The notes under the pieces: model-generated
Told to the model about the DNA's origin: nothing
The model's input: only the letters and a program-made list of their open reading frames with translations
Databases searched by the model: none
Part shown: positions 35,645 through 43,436 of the stretch, piece by piece
Numbering within the stretch: the stretch's first letter is position 1
How the letters are laid out: each line of letters begins with the position of its first letter
Assembly: GCA_030539335.1 (NCBI GenBank)
Contig: JAUNSG010000007.1
Location: 1-64,000 of the forward strand
Source of the DNA: Eubacteriales bacterium
Lineage (GTDB): Bacteria; Bacillota; Clostridia; Oscillospirales; Butyricicoccaceae
Reading direction: 5' to 3'
Length of the DNA stretch: 64,000 nucleotides
Made by a program: the position numbers and the translations under genes

Positions 35645-37335
35645 ATCGTATACTCCTCTGCGTCATGGGAAATCGGCAGTGTGATCACTGCACTGGCTCC
35701 CTTGCTTTCGCCAGAATAAAATTCCAGCTTTCCCTTTTCTCCATAATACAAATTCAGGCGTTCCCGCACATTGCGGACACCAATTCCACTGAACTTGCTG
35801 CGGCGTTCCCCGCTCATCAACAACGCCAAATCCTGCGCTGTGATACCGCGTCCGTTGTCCTCCACCTTGATCGCCAACCACCGATCATCCCGGAAAACAC
35901 GCACGGTGATATGTCCATCCGACCGTTTTAGGTCGATTCCATGCAGAATTGCATTTTCCACCAGCGGCTGAATCAGCAGCCCCGGAATATAACAGTCCTC
36001 CACCTCCGGGAGTACATCAAAGCTTACCGTAAAGCTGTTGGCATACCGGAACATCTGCAGCTTGACATAGTTCTGTACCATGCGGATTTCCTGCTGGACC
36101 GTGATAAATGCACCACGGTCACTGGCACTCATCTGCAGCAGCTCAATAAACGCCTCCAACTGATCGGCAATCTCAGAGGAATTTTGCAGAATCGCTGCGT
36201 ATTTAATCGAATTTAATGTATTATACATGAAATGCGGCGTGATCTGATATCGCAGGGCTTCAATTTCCGCCTCTTTTTTGAGCAGCTTTTCGGTAACCAA
36301 TTCATCGATCAAATCCTCGACCTGCTGGATCATATTATTGAAGCCCTGTGATAATCTGCTGATTTCGTCGTCCGAATACACCTCGGCGCGGACCGATAGA
36401 TCCCCCTGCCCGACCTGTGCCATGGTCTCGGTCAGATTTTTGATCGGACGCATCATACGCCGAACAAGAATCAAAATCGGAACAATGGCCAACAAGTTGA
36501 ATATCAATGCCAAAAAGAAAATTTTATTTCTCGTAGAGGCAATATCTCCCGTTATGACACTGCGGTCCGCGATGCTGGTCAATTGATACTCGCTCAGCGA
36601 TGCCGTTACCGACGTAATCAGGACATGCTCATCCGGCTCCGGAGCCGTTTGTCCCAATTGCTTCAAGTTCGTACCGGATGCAATCCTCCCGTCCGGTGTC
36701 GTAATATAGCTGCTGCTATCACTAAAGTCACCGTAACCCTGTAGACAGTCAAAGAAAATATCCCGCTCGTCGACATTCACGACAATATAGGCAGCCGCTT
36801 CATCACTGTCTGCATTAAAAATCGGCTTGGTATAAAGAAAACTCTGTTTCTTCAGTAATTCCGTCTCATCCGTACCGTATTTCGGGCACAGAGGGTTTTC
36901 CTGTTCCGCTGTGACCTGTTCCAGCCATGCCAAATCCTCTTCACTGCACGATTGGGCAACCAGCTCTGATTTGGTCGCTTTCAAAAGCAATTCTTTCTCC
37001 GCCAAATAACAATATATGGAGTTGATCTCACTCCCCCGATAGCTGTCTAATACGTCCAACAGTGCGCTTTCGCTGTCTTCATCATAGCTTTCTATCAGCC
37101 TCTGTACTCTTTCGTCCGAGGATACATTGACTGCGGTGTAATACGCCTCCTTCATGATATCATCGAACATACCTGCACATACTGTCAGTTTATCGGTAAC
37201 AGAGGACACATAGTTTTCCTCAATTACATTCACCGAATTCGTATAAAACACCACAGAAAGTATCACAGATACAACCATGGATACCAAAAGAATGCTGCAT
37301 ACGATCTTTTCCTGCAATCTAAGCTTCATCATCAA
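35641..37335 (-). CDS. Sensor histidine kinase (YesM-like, LytS-type ATPase)
   Basis: 564 residues. A TM helix is at about 12-30, an extracytoplasmic sensor region at 32-275, and a second helix near IFFLALIFNLLAIVPILILV (about 276-296). A HAMP domain follows (PIKNLTETMAQVGQGDLSV), then the His-kinase motif ALRYQITPHFMYNTLNSIKY with the phospho-His, and the ATPase boxes QPLVENAILHG, VEDNGRGI and SGIGVRNVRERL. It pairs with the AraC-type regulator downstream. The sugar-binding lipoprotein is encoded between them, so ligand-bound protein may be read by the sensor region. Confidence 0.92.
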   Translation of the reverse strand: MMMKLRLQEKIVCSILLVSMVVSVILSVVFYTNSVNVIEENYVSSVTDKLTVCAGMFDDIMKEAYYTAVNVSSDERVQRLIESYDEDSESALLDVLDSYRGSEINSIYCYLAEKELLLKATKSELVAQSCSEEDLAWLEQVTAEQENPLCPKYGTDETELLKKQSFLYTKPIFNADSDEAAAYIVVNVDERDIFFDCLQGYGDFSDSSSYITTPDGRIASGTNLKQLGQTAPEPDEHVLITSVTASLSEYQLTSIADRSVITGDIASTRNKIFFLALIFNLLAIVPILILVRRMMRPIKNLTETMAQVGQGDLSVRAEVYSDDEISRLSQGFNNMIQQVEDLIDELVTEKLLKKEAEIEALRYQITPHFMYNTLNSIKYAAILQNSSEIADQLEAFIELLQMSASDRGAFITVQQEIRMVQNYVKLQMFRYANSFTVSFDVLPEVEDCYIPGLLIQPLVENAILHGIDLKRSDGHITVRVFRDDRWLAIKVEDNGRGITAQDLALLMSGERRSKFSGIGVRNVRERLNLYYGEKGKLEFYSGESKGASAVITLPISHDAEEYTI

Positions 37336-37421
37336 TCCAACCTTCTGTGGTAATATCTTTGCAGTCCGTTTGATTATAACACATCATGGCCATTCCGGTA
37401 AACCTGGAAGCGATGTATCCC

Positions 37422-38900
37422 TCATTTACAGGAAAACGGATTGTTGTCAGCCATCTCTTCCTTATTGTCGATGCGCTGAACATACTCGAACATCTTCCGA
37501 TATCCTTCCTCCTCATCCGCGCCATACTGAACGTCGGTCGGAAAAGCTGCAACATATTTCTTCTCTTCGCTGAGACCCGCTATCGTATAATGCGGAAAAC
37601 TCTCATACCTGTTATTGCTCCAGTCATACGCCGAAATTGACACAAGCAATCCACCATTTCCCGACTCATACGACGGTTCATAATAAATATTGATGGAGGT
37701 ATTGTCCACAGTCTGATACATCCAGTCTCCATCCGCCGGAAGATACAGAGTAAAGTATTTGGATTCCAGACGCGCTTGTCCCTCACTGTTATAAACACCA
37801 ATATCCTCCGCGATATTGTATTCGTCCCCTGTCGATGTCGCCGCTTCTGCCTCTTCCAAATCATCTGCGGAAGCATTGGACACGGATGAATCCTCGCTGT
37901 CCAACGTGCGATCGCTTAAGGCTTCTCCGCGGTCAATCTGCATTGCTTCTCCACTGTCCAGATAGATCCAATACAGATTGGTAGAATATACATAATACAG
38001 CACATCATTTTCCATCTGTCCGCTATAATAATCCGGGAGATTGTACCGCGGATCGTCCTGAATCGGAGTCTCAGTCCCGGAGTCCAGTGCATACTGATAA
38101 ATTACATAATCCTCCGACTCATAATAAATGTATTCGTCGGTAACCCACACCGGGTGATATGGTGAAAGCGTATGGTCAAAAGAAATCTCTCCCAGCGAAT
38201 CCTTTTCCAGTTCATACACAAAGATACTGTCATCGTCATCACCTGTCGTAATATAGGCTGTATCATTTTGGATGAAGATTTCTCCTTCACTGTCCAACTC
38301 ACACAATGTCTTTCTCTCCGTTCCATCCAACGATACGCGAAGAAAATCACCATCGGAATTAAGGCAAAAAATGCCCTCTGTCGTAACCTGGAATGCCTCG
38401 ATGTCCGTTTCCAGCTTTTTCTCCTCGCCTCCCGCGGTCGGTACCCGAATCAGATAAGTTCCATATGTAAAATAGATATTTCCGTCATATATTTGAAAGG
38501 CTCGACCACTCAGCTTGTGTTCGTCAATTATTGATGTTTCATGCGCACTATCCTCGAGTGGCCGACTCACAACGCCCTCACCGGTTGCTATATACATCTG
38601 ATCTCCGTCTATTGCCAAGCTATAAACCTTAGTCGACAAACTCCCTTTGGATTGGAACTGATCAAGCTCCTGATTCTCATCCAACTGCGCACTGCAAAGC
38701 TGCCGGTCACTGCCCCAAAATACAACGCCATCATGAACAATCAACTCTGAGGCATCTATGACGCCAGCCTTATAATCCTTTGTCTCAACCGTTTGTGTTT
38801 CCGCCGCATCCGCTGCGCTTCCGATATCACCAGTTGATCCGCAAGCTGTAATACTCATGAATAGAACCGCACACATCAAGCTACATATCCATTTTCTCAT
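37422..38900 (-). CDS. Propeller-like lipoprotein (DUF5050-like)
   Basis: 492 residues from the ATG with GGAGGTGGATTGG upstream (a longer in-frame start is less likely). A lipoprotein signal ends in MSITAC with C20 lipidated. Repeats follow that look like beta-propeller blades: DGVVFWGSDRQL, DGDQMYIATGEGV, DGNIYFTYGTYL, IFCLNSDGDFLRVSLDG, DTAYITTGDDDD, DEYIYYESED and DVLYYVYSTNLYWI. The last 100 residues form another domain. The pattern resembles DUF5050 proteins that display internal state values, but function is unknown. It lies 86 bases upstream of the kinase and could share its transcript. Confidence 0.75.
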   Translation of the reverse strand: MRKWICSLMCAVLFMSITACGSTGDIGSAADAAETQTVETKDYKAGVIDASELIVHDGVVFWGSDRQLCSAQLDENQELDQFQSKGSLSTKVYSLAIDGDQMYIATGEGVVSRPLEDSAHETSIIDEHKLSGRAFQIYDGNIYFTYGTYLIRVPTAGGEEKKLETDIEAFQVTTEGIFCLNSDGDFLRVSLDGTERKTLCELDSEGEIFIQNDTAYITTGDDDDSIFVYELEKDSLGEISFDHTLSPYHPVWVTDEYIYYESEDYVIYQYALDSGTETPIQDDPRYNLPDYYSGQMENDVLYYVYSTNLYWIYLDSGEAMQIDRGEALSDRTLDSEDSSVSNASADDLEEAEAATSTGDEYNIAEDIGVYNSEGQARLESKYFTLYLPADGDWMYQTVDNTSINIYYEPSYESGNGGLLVSISAYDWSNNRYESFPHYTIAGLSEEKKYVAAFPTDVQYGADEEEGYRKMFEYVQRIDNKEEMADNNPFSCK

Positions 38901-39050
38901 TCCAATCCACCTCCGGCAAAACGTTCCTTTTGACAACTACTTATATTATACTTGGAACTCCGATACTTTACCAGATTATTTCACAAAATCTTTTCTGGAT
39001 CTATAACAGAAACTCTAGTCATTAACACGGTCTAAAAATATCAAAAAGCA

Positions 39051-39084
39051 GAAAAAACCCACCGATTTTATAAAAATCGGTGGG
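39051..39084 (-). terminator. Terminator of tRNA-Arg
   Basis: CCCACCGATTTT pairs with AAATCGGTGGG, then TTTTTT on the minus strand, immediately after the CCA end of the tRNA. Confidence 0.85.
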
Positions 39085-39090
39085 ATTTCC

Positions 39091-39167
39091 TGGTACGCCC
39101 GATGCGATTCGAACGCACGGCCTTCAGAGTCGGAGTCTGACGCTCTATCCAGCTGAGCTACGGGCGC
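39091..39167 (-). tRNA. tRNA-Arg (anticodon CCG)
   Basis: The minus strand folds as a full tRNA of 77 bases including an encoded CCA: acceptor GCGCCCG/CGGGCGT, D arm GTAGCTCAGCTGGATAGAGC, anticodon stem TCAGA/TCTGA with loop CTCCGAC (anticodon CCG, reading CGG), and T arm GTGCGTTCGAATCGCAT. A promoter and a terminator flank it, so it is expressed alone. Confidence 0.97.
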
Positions 39168-39180
39168 GTTTGCACTACTT

Positions 39181-39209
39181 ATTATAGCAAGTGCTTTGCA
39201 TTTTGTAAA
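39181..39209 (-). promoter_or_regulatory. tRNA-Arg promoter
   Basis: TTTACA (39204-39209) and TATAAT (39181-39186) on the minus strand, spaced 17 bases, 14 bases before the tRNA. Confidence 0.85.
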
Positions 39210-39244
39210 GTTTTTTCCGTTTGGAATAAAAATTTTTCTTCGAC

Positions 39245-40279
39245 TCAATCCGCAATCTCTCGATCCGGATACAGCACAATACGGCTCGCCTGACGGGTTT
39301 CCAGCAATTCCATCGCTTCCCTGATTTCAGAAAGCTTCATTCGTGCGCTCAAAAACCGTTCCAGTCCAAGGTCTGGATTTTGCAGTATCTCAATCGCCAT
39401 GGGAAATGTATTGTGTGCACAGAAAGATCCCAGTACCTGTATTTCCTTCCAAACAATGGCTGCTGGATGCAGGGACGAAATGACATTCTGATTTCCGCCA
39501 AACAGCAAGAGCTTTCCATGGAACTTTAATATGTCCACAGCGTCTTCCGGTACACTCGCGGTCCCTGCGGTATCAATTACGATATCTGCTGTGGTTCCCC
39601 ACGCCTGAAGCAGTGTCTCTTTGACATCTTGTTTCGTCGGATCAATCCCTATCGTCGCTCCGCACTCTAAGGCGAGCTGACGGCGTCCTTCTGACCGCTG
39701 GCATACCGCAATCTGTTGAACGCCATACAGCTCCAACAACCGAATAAACGTCAGACCAATTGGCCCCGCACCGTATACTACAACACGGTCAGCCGGTGTC
39801 GGATTTATCTTCCTCATACCGTTGAGCACACAGGCCAAAGGTTCCGCCTGTGCAGCCAGATACGGCGGGATGCTCCGCGGAATCGGATACAAAAGATGCG
39901 CCGGCATGACTACGTATTCAGCAAATCCACCGTCACCATTTTGTCCATAGCAAATGCGCTGCTCGCACAGATTGGAAAATCCCGCACGACATGGCTCACA
40001 TGTGCCACAAACCTCACTGGTATCAACCGCGACATAGTCTCCCAACTTGACGTTCGTTACCTCAGTGCCGATCGCCTCCACTTCCCCACAAAACTCATGC
40101 CCCATAATTGTACCGACTGGAATGACCTGTCCAGGCGGCACATGAAGCGCCTGTAAATCACTGCCGCAAATGCTTGCCGCCTTGACACGAAGCAAAACCT
40201 GGTTCGGTTTCCGGATTACCGGCTTTGGCATTTCTTTGACGTTCAAAACACCATTGCCTTCAAATACTGCTGCCTGCAT
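39245..40279 (-). CDS. Zinc-dependent alcohol/polyol dehydrogenase (MDR family)
   Basis: 344 residues from the ATG with GGAGG eight bases upstream. The catalytic zinc site is ASICGSDLQALH (Cys, then His in GHEFCGEVE), and the structural zinc cluster is VCGTCEPCRAGFSNLC with four cysteines. The NAD-binding fold is VVVYGAGPIGLTFIRLLE. The similarity is to sorbitol and galactitol-1-phosphate dehydrogenases and threonine dehydrogenase-like enzymes, and the substrate is uncertain. It is a lone gene between the tRNA and the first NlpC/P60 gene. Confidence 0.9.
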   Translation of the reverse strand: MQAAVFEGNGVLNVKEMPKPVIRKPNQVLLRVKAASICGSDLQALHVPPGQVIPVGTIMGHEFCGEVEAIGTEVTNVKLGDYVAVDTSEVCGTCEPCRAGFSNLCEQRICYGQNGDGGFAEYVVMPAHLLYPIPRSIPPYLAAQAEPLACVLNGMRKINPTPADRVVVYGAGPIGLTFIRLLELYGVQQIAVCQRSEGRRQLALECGATIGIDPTKQDVKETLLQAWGTTADIVIDTAGTASVPEDAVDILKFHGKLLLFGGNQNVISSLHPAAIVWKEIQVLGSFCAHNTFPMAIEILQNPDLGLERFLSARMKLSEIREAMELLETRQASRIVLYPDREIAD

Positions 40280-40321
40280 ACAAATTTCCTCCATTCTCTC
40301 CCGTTCAATCTACCAAAATAA

Positions 40322-40352
40322 GAAATAAGCGCGCTGCAAATTACAGCGCGCT
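40322..40352 (-). terminator. Terminator of the first NlpC/P60 gene
   Basis: AGCGCGCTG (40328-40336) and CAGCGCGCT (40344-40352) form a strong stem 17 bases past the stop; the following tract TTATTTC is moderate. Confidence 0.65.
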
Positions 40353-40368
40353 CTCCTATTTGAGTTTC

Positions 40369-41103
40369 TTAGAAATGTCCGCCACCTACATAATGTGTGG
40401 TGTAATATGTACTGTTTAAGCTGGAAGTAATCACTCCGACACTGGAATTCGCTGCATGAATCATATTGCCATCGCCAATGTAGATGCCAACATGTCCAAC
40501 CGATTTTCCTCCTGCCGTGCTGGAGAAGAAGACCAAATCACCCGCCTGAAGCTTTGACTTTGCAACCTTTGTACATGCTGCATACTGACTTGAAGAAGTA
40601 CGCGGAATTGTTTTTCCATTCTTACCATAGATGTACTGGCAGAAACCAGAGCAGTCAAAGCTATTCGGGCCAGTTGCACCGTATACATAACGGGAACCCA
40701 ACAGCTTCTTCGCCATGGAACAAACATTCGTACGGAATGTGCTGTCCGAGCTGCTTGCCGCTGTGTTATCGTCGGTCAGGCTGCCTGCATTCTGCTGAAG
40801 AGAATCAGAGCTCGAAGAACTCTTCTGCTTGGCCAAGGTAACGTATGTCTTGCGTACATAGCCCTTTTTCCCGTTTACCTTAACGCGATACCACTTGCCG
40901 TTTTTCGACGTCTTGAGAATCGTACGGGAAGTGCCCTTCTTCATGACGGTGACAACTTTACTCGATGTGCTTGCGGACTTGCGGAGGTTCACATTAACCT
41001 TTGCAGTTACTTTATTTGCTGCGAATGCAGATGTCGCAAAGATGACTGTCATGGCCACGGCCATAATCAATACTCTCCACTTTTTGCTTCGTAAGAAATG
41101 CAT
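40369..41103 (-). CDS. Secreted SH3b-NlpC/P60 peptidoglycan endopeptidase (copy 1)
   Basis: 244 residues. A Sec signal peptide (MHFLRSKKWRVLIMAVAMTV to AFA) precedes one SH3b domain (VNVNLRKSASTSSKVVTVMK, NGKKGYVRKTYV), a Ser-rich linker and the NlpC/P60 domain with catalytic Cys in NSFDCSGFC, His in SVGHVGIYIGDG and the third His in MIHAANS. Such enzymes cut the D-Glu/DAP-type stem peptide to allow wall growth. It is the most divergent of three tandem copies, with a promoter of shared design at 41170-41218. Confidence 0.93.
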   Translation of the reverse strand: MHFLRSKKWRVLIMAVAMTVIFATSAFAANKVTAKVNVNLRKSASTSSKVVTVMKKGTSRTILKTSKNGKWYRVKVNGKKGYVRKTYVTLAKQKSSSSSDSLQQNAGSLTDDNTAASSSDSTFRTNVCSMAKKLLGSRYVYGATGPNSFDCSGFCQYIYGKNGKTIPRTSSSQYAACTKVAKSKLQAGDLVFFSSTAGGKSVGHVGIYIGDGNMIHAANSSVGVITSSLNSTYYTTHYVGGGHF

Positions 41104-41169
41104 GTCAGGTGTTTCCTCCCATTTCCTTTTTCTCAGCCAAACGGCTGTGTAATTTCCTTGCATCTAATT

Positions 41170-41218
41170 TGTAATCAATTTGTAATTATATGATACACGC
41201 TTCTGTAACATTTGTCAA
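41170..41218 (-). promoter_or_regulatory. Promoter of NlpC/P60 copy 1 with WalR-like box
   Basis: TTGACA (41213-41218) and TATCAT (41190-41195), spacer 17. TGTAAT-CAATT-TGTAAT (41170-41186, plus strand) is an exact TGTWAH-N5-TGTWAH WalR box beginning at about the transcription start, which would suit repression. Confidence 0.65.
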
Positions 41219-41374
41219 GGAAATTTCATCAAAAAACCTTTTTCCTCCTTCTCCTTCTGTGTCAAACACCAATTTTCGCAAACATTTCTCCACAAAACAT
41301 CGTGTTTTTTCTCAATATTACCGCAGAATTATTCCTTTTGTTGAAATTCACATATTCAAAAATTTTATCCGTTT

Positions 41375-42214
41375 TTAATAATATCCGGCCCCGACATAGT
41401 GCGAAGCATAGTATGTGCTATTCAAATTCGAAGTGATAACACCGGACGAAGAATTCGCCGCATGAGCAATCTTATTGTCCCCGATATAAATCGCGACATG
41501 TCCCACGGAGCTTCCTCCTGCTGTGCTGGAGAAAAAGACCAAATATCCTGCTTTTAGATTAGATTTGGACACCTTTGTACAGGATGCATACTGCGACGAC
41601 GATGTTCTTGGGATCGTCTTCCCGCAGTTCTTATAGATGTACTGTGTATAACCGGAGCAGTCAAAGCTATTCGGGCCGGTTGCTCCATATACATATGACT
41701 TACCGAGCAATGAAATTGCCATCGCACATACATTACTGTAAAAGTTTGTCGTGGACGTTGCGACATTTCCAGTCGTCACATAATTCTTATGGACATATCC
41801 CGTCTTGCCGTTTACCTTGACCTTATACCACTTGCCATTGGTTGAGGTGTATAGTGCGGTGCGGACGGATCCCTTTGTCATAACCGTCAGCTTTGTGCTT
41901 GACGTCGTAGCCTTCTGTCGTACATTCACATTTGATGTCGCCGTGATCTTGGTTGGTGTTGTGGTCGCATAGCTTTTATTGACATATCCTGTCTTGCCAT
42001 TTACCGTGACCTTATACCAGTTACCAGAAGTCGCCCGTACGGTTCGGATCGTCCCCTTCGTCATAACCGTCAGCTTTGTGCTTGATGTCGTAGCCTTTTT
42101 TCGAACATTCACATTTGCCGTTGCCGTGATACGGGTGGCCATGGCGCTGGTTGCAAATACGCCAACAAGCAGCATCGTTACAACAACAAGTTTGAATCGT
42201 TTGCTGGATAACAT
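41375..42214 (-). CDS. Secreted NlpC/P60 endopeptidase with two SH3b domains (copy 2)
   Basis: 279 residues with AAGGAG upstream. After the signal peptide (MLSSKRFKLVVVTMLLVGVF to SAMA) come two nearly identical SH3b domains (VNVRKKATTSSTKLTVMTKG, and VNVRQKATTSSTKLTVMTKG), then NlpC/P60 with NSFDCSGYTQ, SVGHVAIYIGDN and AHAANSS. The tandem SH3b pair looks like an internal duplication of the single domain in copies 1 and 3. It binds and trims peptidoglycan outside the cell. The promoter at 42289-42335 has the shared WalR-like box. Confidence 0.94.
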   Translation of the reverse strand: MLSSKRFKLVVVTMLLVGVFATSAMATRITATANVNVRKKATTSSTKLTVMTKGTIRTVRATSGNWYKVTVNGKTGYVNKSYATTTPTKITATSNVNVRQKATTSSTKLTVMTKGSVRTALYTSTNGKWYKVKVNGKTGYVHKNYVTTGNVATSTTNFYSNVCAMAISLLGKSYVYGATGPNSFDCSGYTQYIYKNCGKTIPRTSSSQYASCTKVSKSNLKAGYLVFFSSTAGGSSVGHVAIYIGDNKIAHAANSSSGVITSNLNSTYYASHYVGAGYY

Positions 42215-42288
42215 TTCTGAAAACTCCTTTCCGCACAGTTTCCCCCGAATTTCTCCGCGGTCAATTTGAAATCATTTTGAAATCTTTT

Positions 42289-42335
42289 TGTTACCATTTT
42301 GTAATTATAATACAAGAGAACGCTCGCTTTGTCAA
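42289..42335 (-). promoter_or_regulatory. Promoter of NlpC/P60 copy 2 with WalR-like box
   Basis: TTGACA (42330-42335) and TATTAT (42307-42312), spacer 17. TGTTAC-CATTT-TGTAAT (42289-42305, plus strand) matches TGTWAH-N5-TGTWAH and abuts the -10 element on its downstream side. Confidence 0.65.
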
Positions 42336-42397
42336 CCGTCAACTGTGTATTATTCCCATTTTTCGTCCTATTTTCTCTTTTATCCGTTCCATTGCAT

Positions 42398-42430
42398 AAA
42401 GAAAACGAAGCCGATTCCGGCTTCGTTTTC
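42398..42430 (-). terminator. Terminator of NlpC/P60 copy 3
   Basis: AAAACGAAGCCG (42402-42413) pairs with CGGCTTCGTTTT (42418-42429), 30 bases past the stop. Confidence 0.75.
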
Positions 42431-42459
42431 CCGTTATACGCAAAGAAACAATCAAAACG

Positions 42460-43116
42460 TTAATAGTATCCGGCTCCGACATAGTGCGAGGAGTAATACG
42501 CACTGTTCAGATTTGAAGTAATAACACCGACCGAAGAATTTGCCGCATGTGCAATCTTGTTGTTGCCGATGTAGATTGCAACATGCCCTACAGAACTGCC
42601 CCCTGCTCTACTGGAAAAGAAGACCAAATATCCTTTTTTCAGCTTGGATTTGGACACCTTTTTACAGGATGCATACTGTGCAGATGATGTCCGTGGAATC
42701 GATTTGCCACAGTATTTATAAATATATTGCGTATAACCGGAACAATCAAAGCTATTCGGGCCAGTCGCTCCCCAGACATACCGTTTGCCGAGAAGGGAAT
42801 TTGCCTTGGTACATACATTGGTATAGAAGCTTGCGCTGGATGTTTCCGCGCTTCCCTTTGTCATGTAGTTCTTATTGACATATCCGGTCTTCCCGTTCAT
42901 CTTGACCTTATACCACTTGCCGTTTTTCGAGGTGGCAAGTACCGTGCGGGAAGTCCCCTTCTTCATAACCGTCAACACCTTACTGGATGTCGATGCCTTC
43001 TGCCGTACATTCACATTCGCTGTTGCAGTTACTTTGGCAGCCATAGCGCTGGTTGCAAATACAACAACCAATAAGGCCGCTGTAACTGCAAGCTTGAATC
43101 GTTTGCTATGCGTCAT
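42460..43116 (-). CDS. Secreted SH3b-NlpC/P60 endopeptidase (copy 3)
   Basis: 218 residues from the ATG with AAGGAG 12 bases upstream; the longer frame upstream runs through the promoter. A signal peptide (MTHSKRFKLAVTAALLVVVF to SAMA), one SH3b domain (VNVRQKASTSSKVLTVMKKG) and an NlpC/P60 domain (NSFDCSGYTQ, SVGHVAIYIGNN, AHAANSS) follow. It is closest to copy 2. The signal peptides and promoters are also alike, showing tandem duplication including the control region. A WalR-like box lies just after its -10 element. Confidence 0.94.
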   Translation of the reverse strand: MTHSKRFKLAVTAALLVVVFATSAMAAKVTATANVNVRQKASTSSKVLTVMKKGTSRTVLATSKNGKWYKVKMNGKTGYVNKNYMTKGSAETSSASFYTNVCTKANSLLGKRYVWGATGPNSFDCSGYTQYIYKYCGKSIPRTSSAQYASCKKVSKSKLKKGYLVFFSSRAGGSSVGHVAIYIGNNKIAHAANSSVGVITSNLNSAYYSSHYVGAGYY

Positions 43117-43179
43117 TTTTTCTGACAGCTCCTTCCTCTCCGTTGCTGTTACATTTTCGTCTCTATTTTGAAACTGTTT

Positions 43180-43226
43180 TGTAACCGTTCTGTAATTATA
43201 ATACGCAGAAAGCGCGCCGTTGTCAA
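43180..43226 (-). promoter_or_regulatory. Promoter of NlpC/P60 copy 3 with WalR-like box
   Basis: TTGACA (43221-43226) and TATTAT (43198-43203), spacer 17. TGTAAC-CGTTC-TGTAAT (43180-43196, plus strand) fits the WalR consensus, one base from the -10 element. Confidence 0.65.
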
Positions 43227-43384
43227 CCATCAAATGTCCATTATTTCCGTCTTTTCGGATCTTTTTCTTGTTTTTATTCCTCTTCTGCCTGCTTTTTATT
43301 CCTAATATACCTTTTTCATCCATTTTTTACTTTGATTTATAATTACCAAGTGATACACACCTTTGTAACCTTTTCCTCGAAGAC

Positions 43385-43420
43385 AAAAGAAAAGCGAAGC
43401 CAGCAACGACTTCGCTTTTC
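43385..43420 (-). terminator. Terminator of alaX
   Basis: GAAAAGCGAAG (43389-43399) pairs with CTTCGCTTTTC (43410-43420), followed by TTTTG on the minus strand. Confidence 0.7.
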
Positions 43421-43436
43421 CGTTTTACCATTCTGC

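Noticed and set aside
39245-40279. Assigning the zinc dehydrogenase to the inositol group
   Set aside because: It is separated by a tRNA with its own promoter and terminator and by the signalling genes, so a functional link is not supported.
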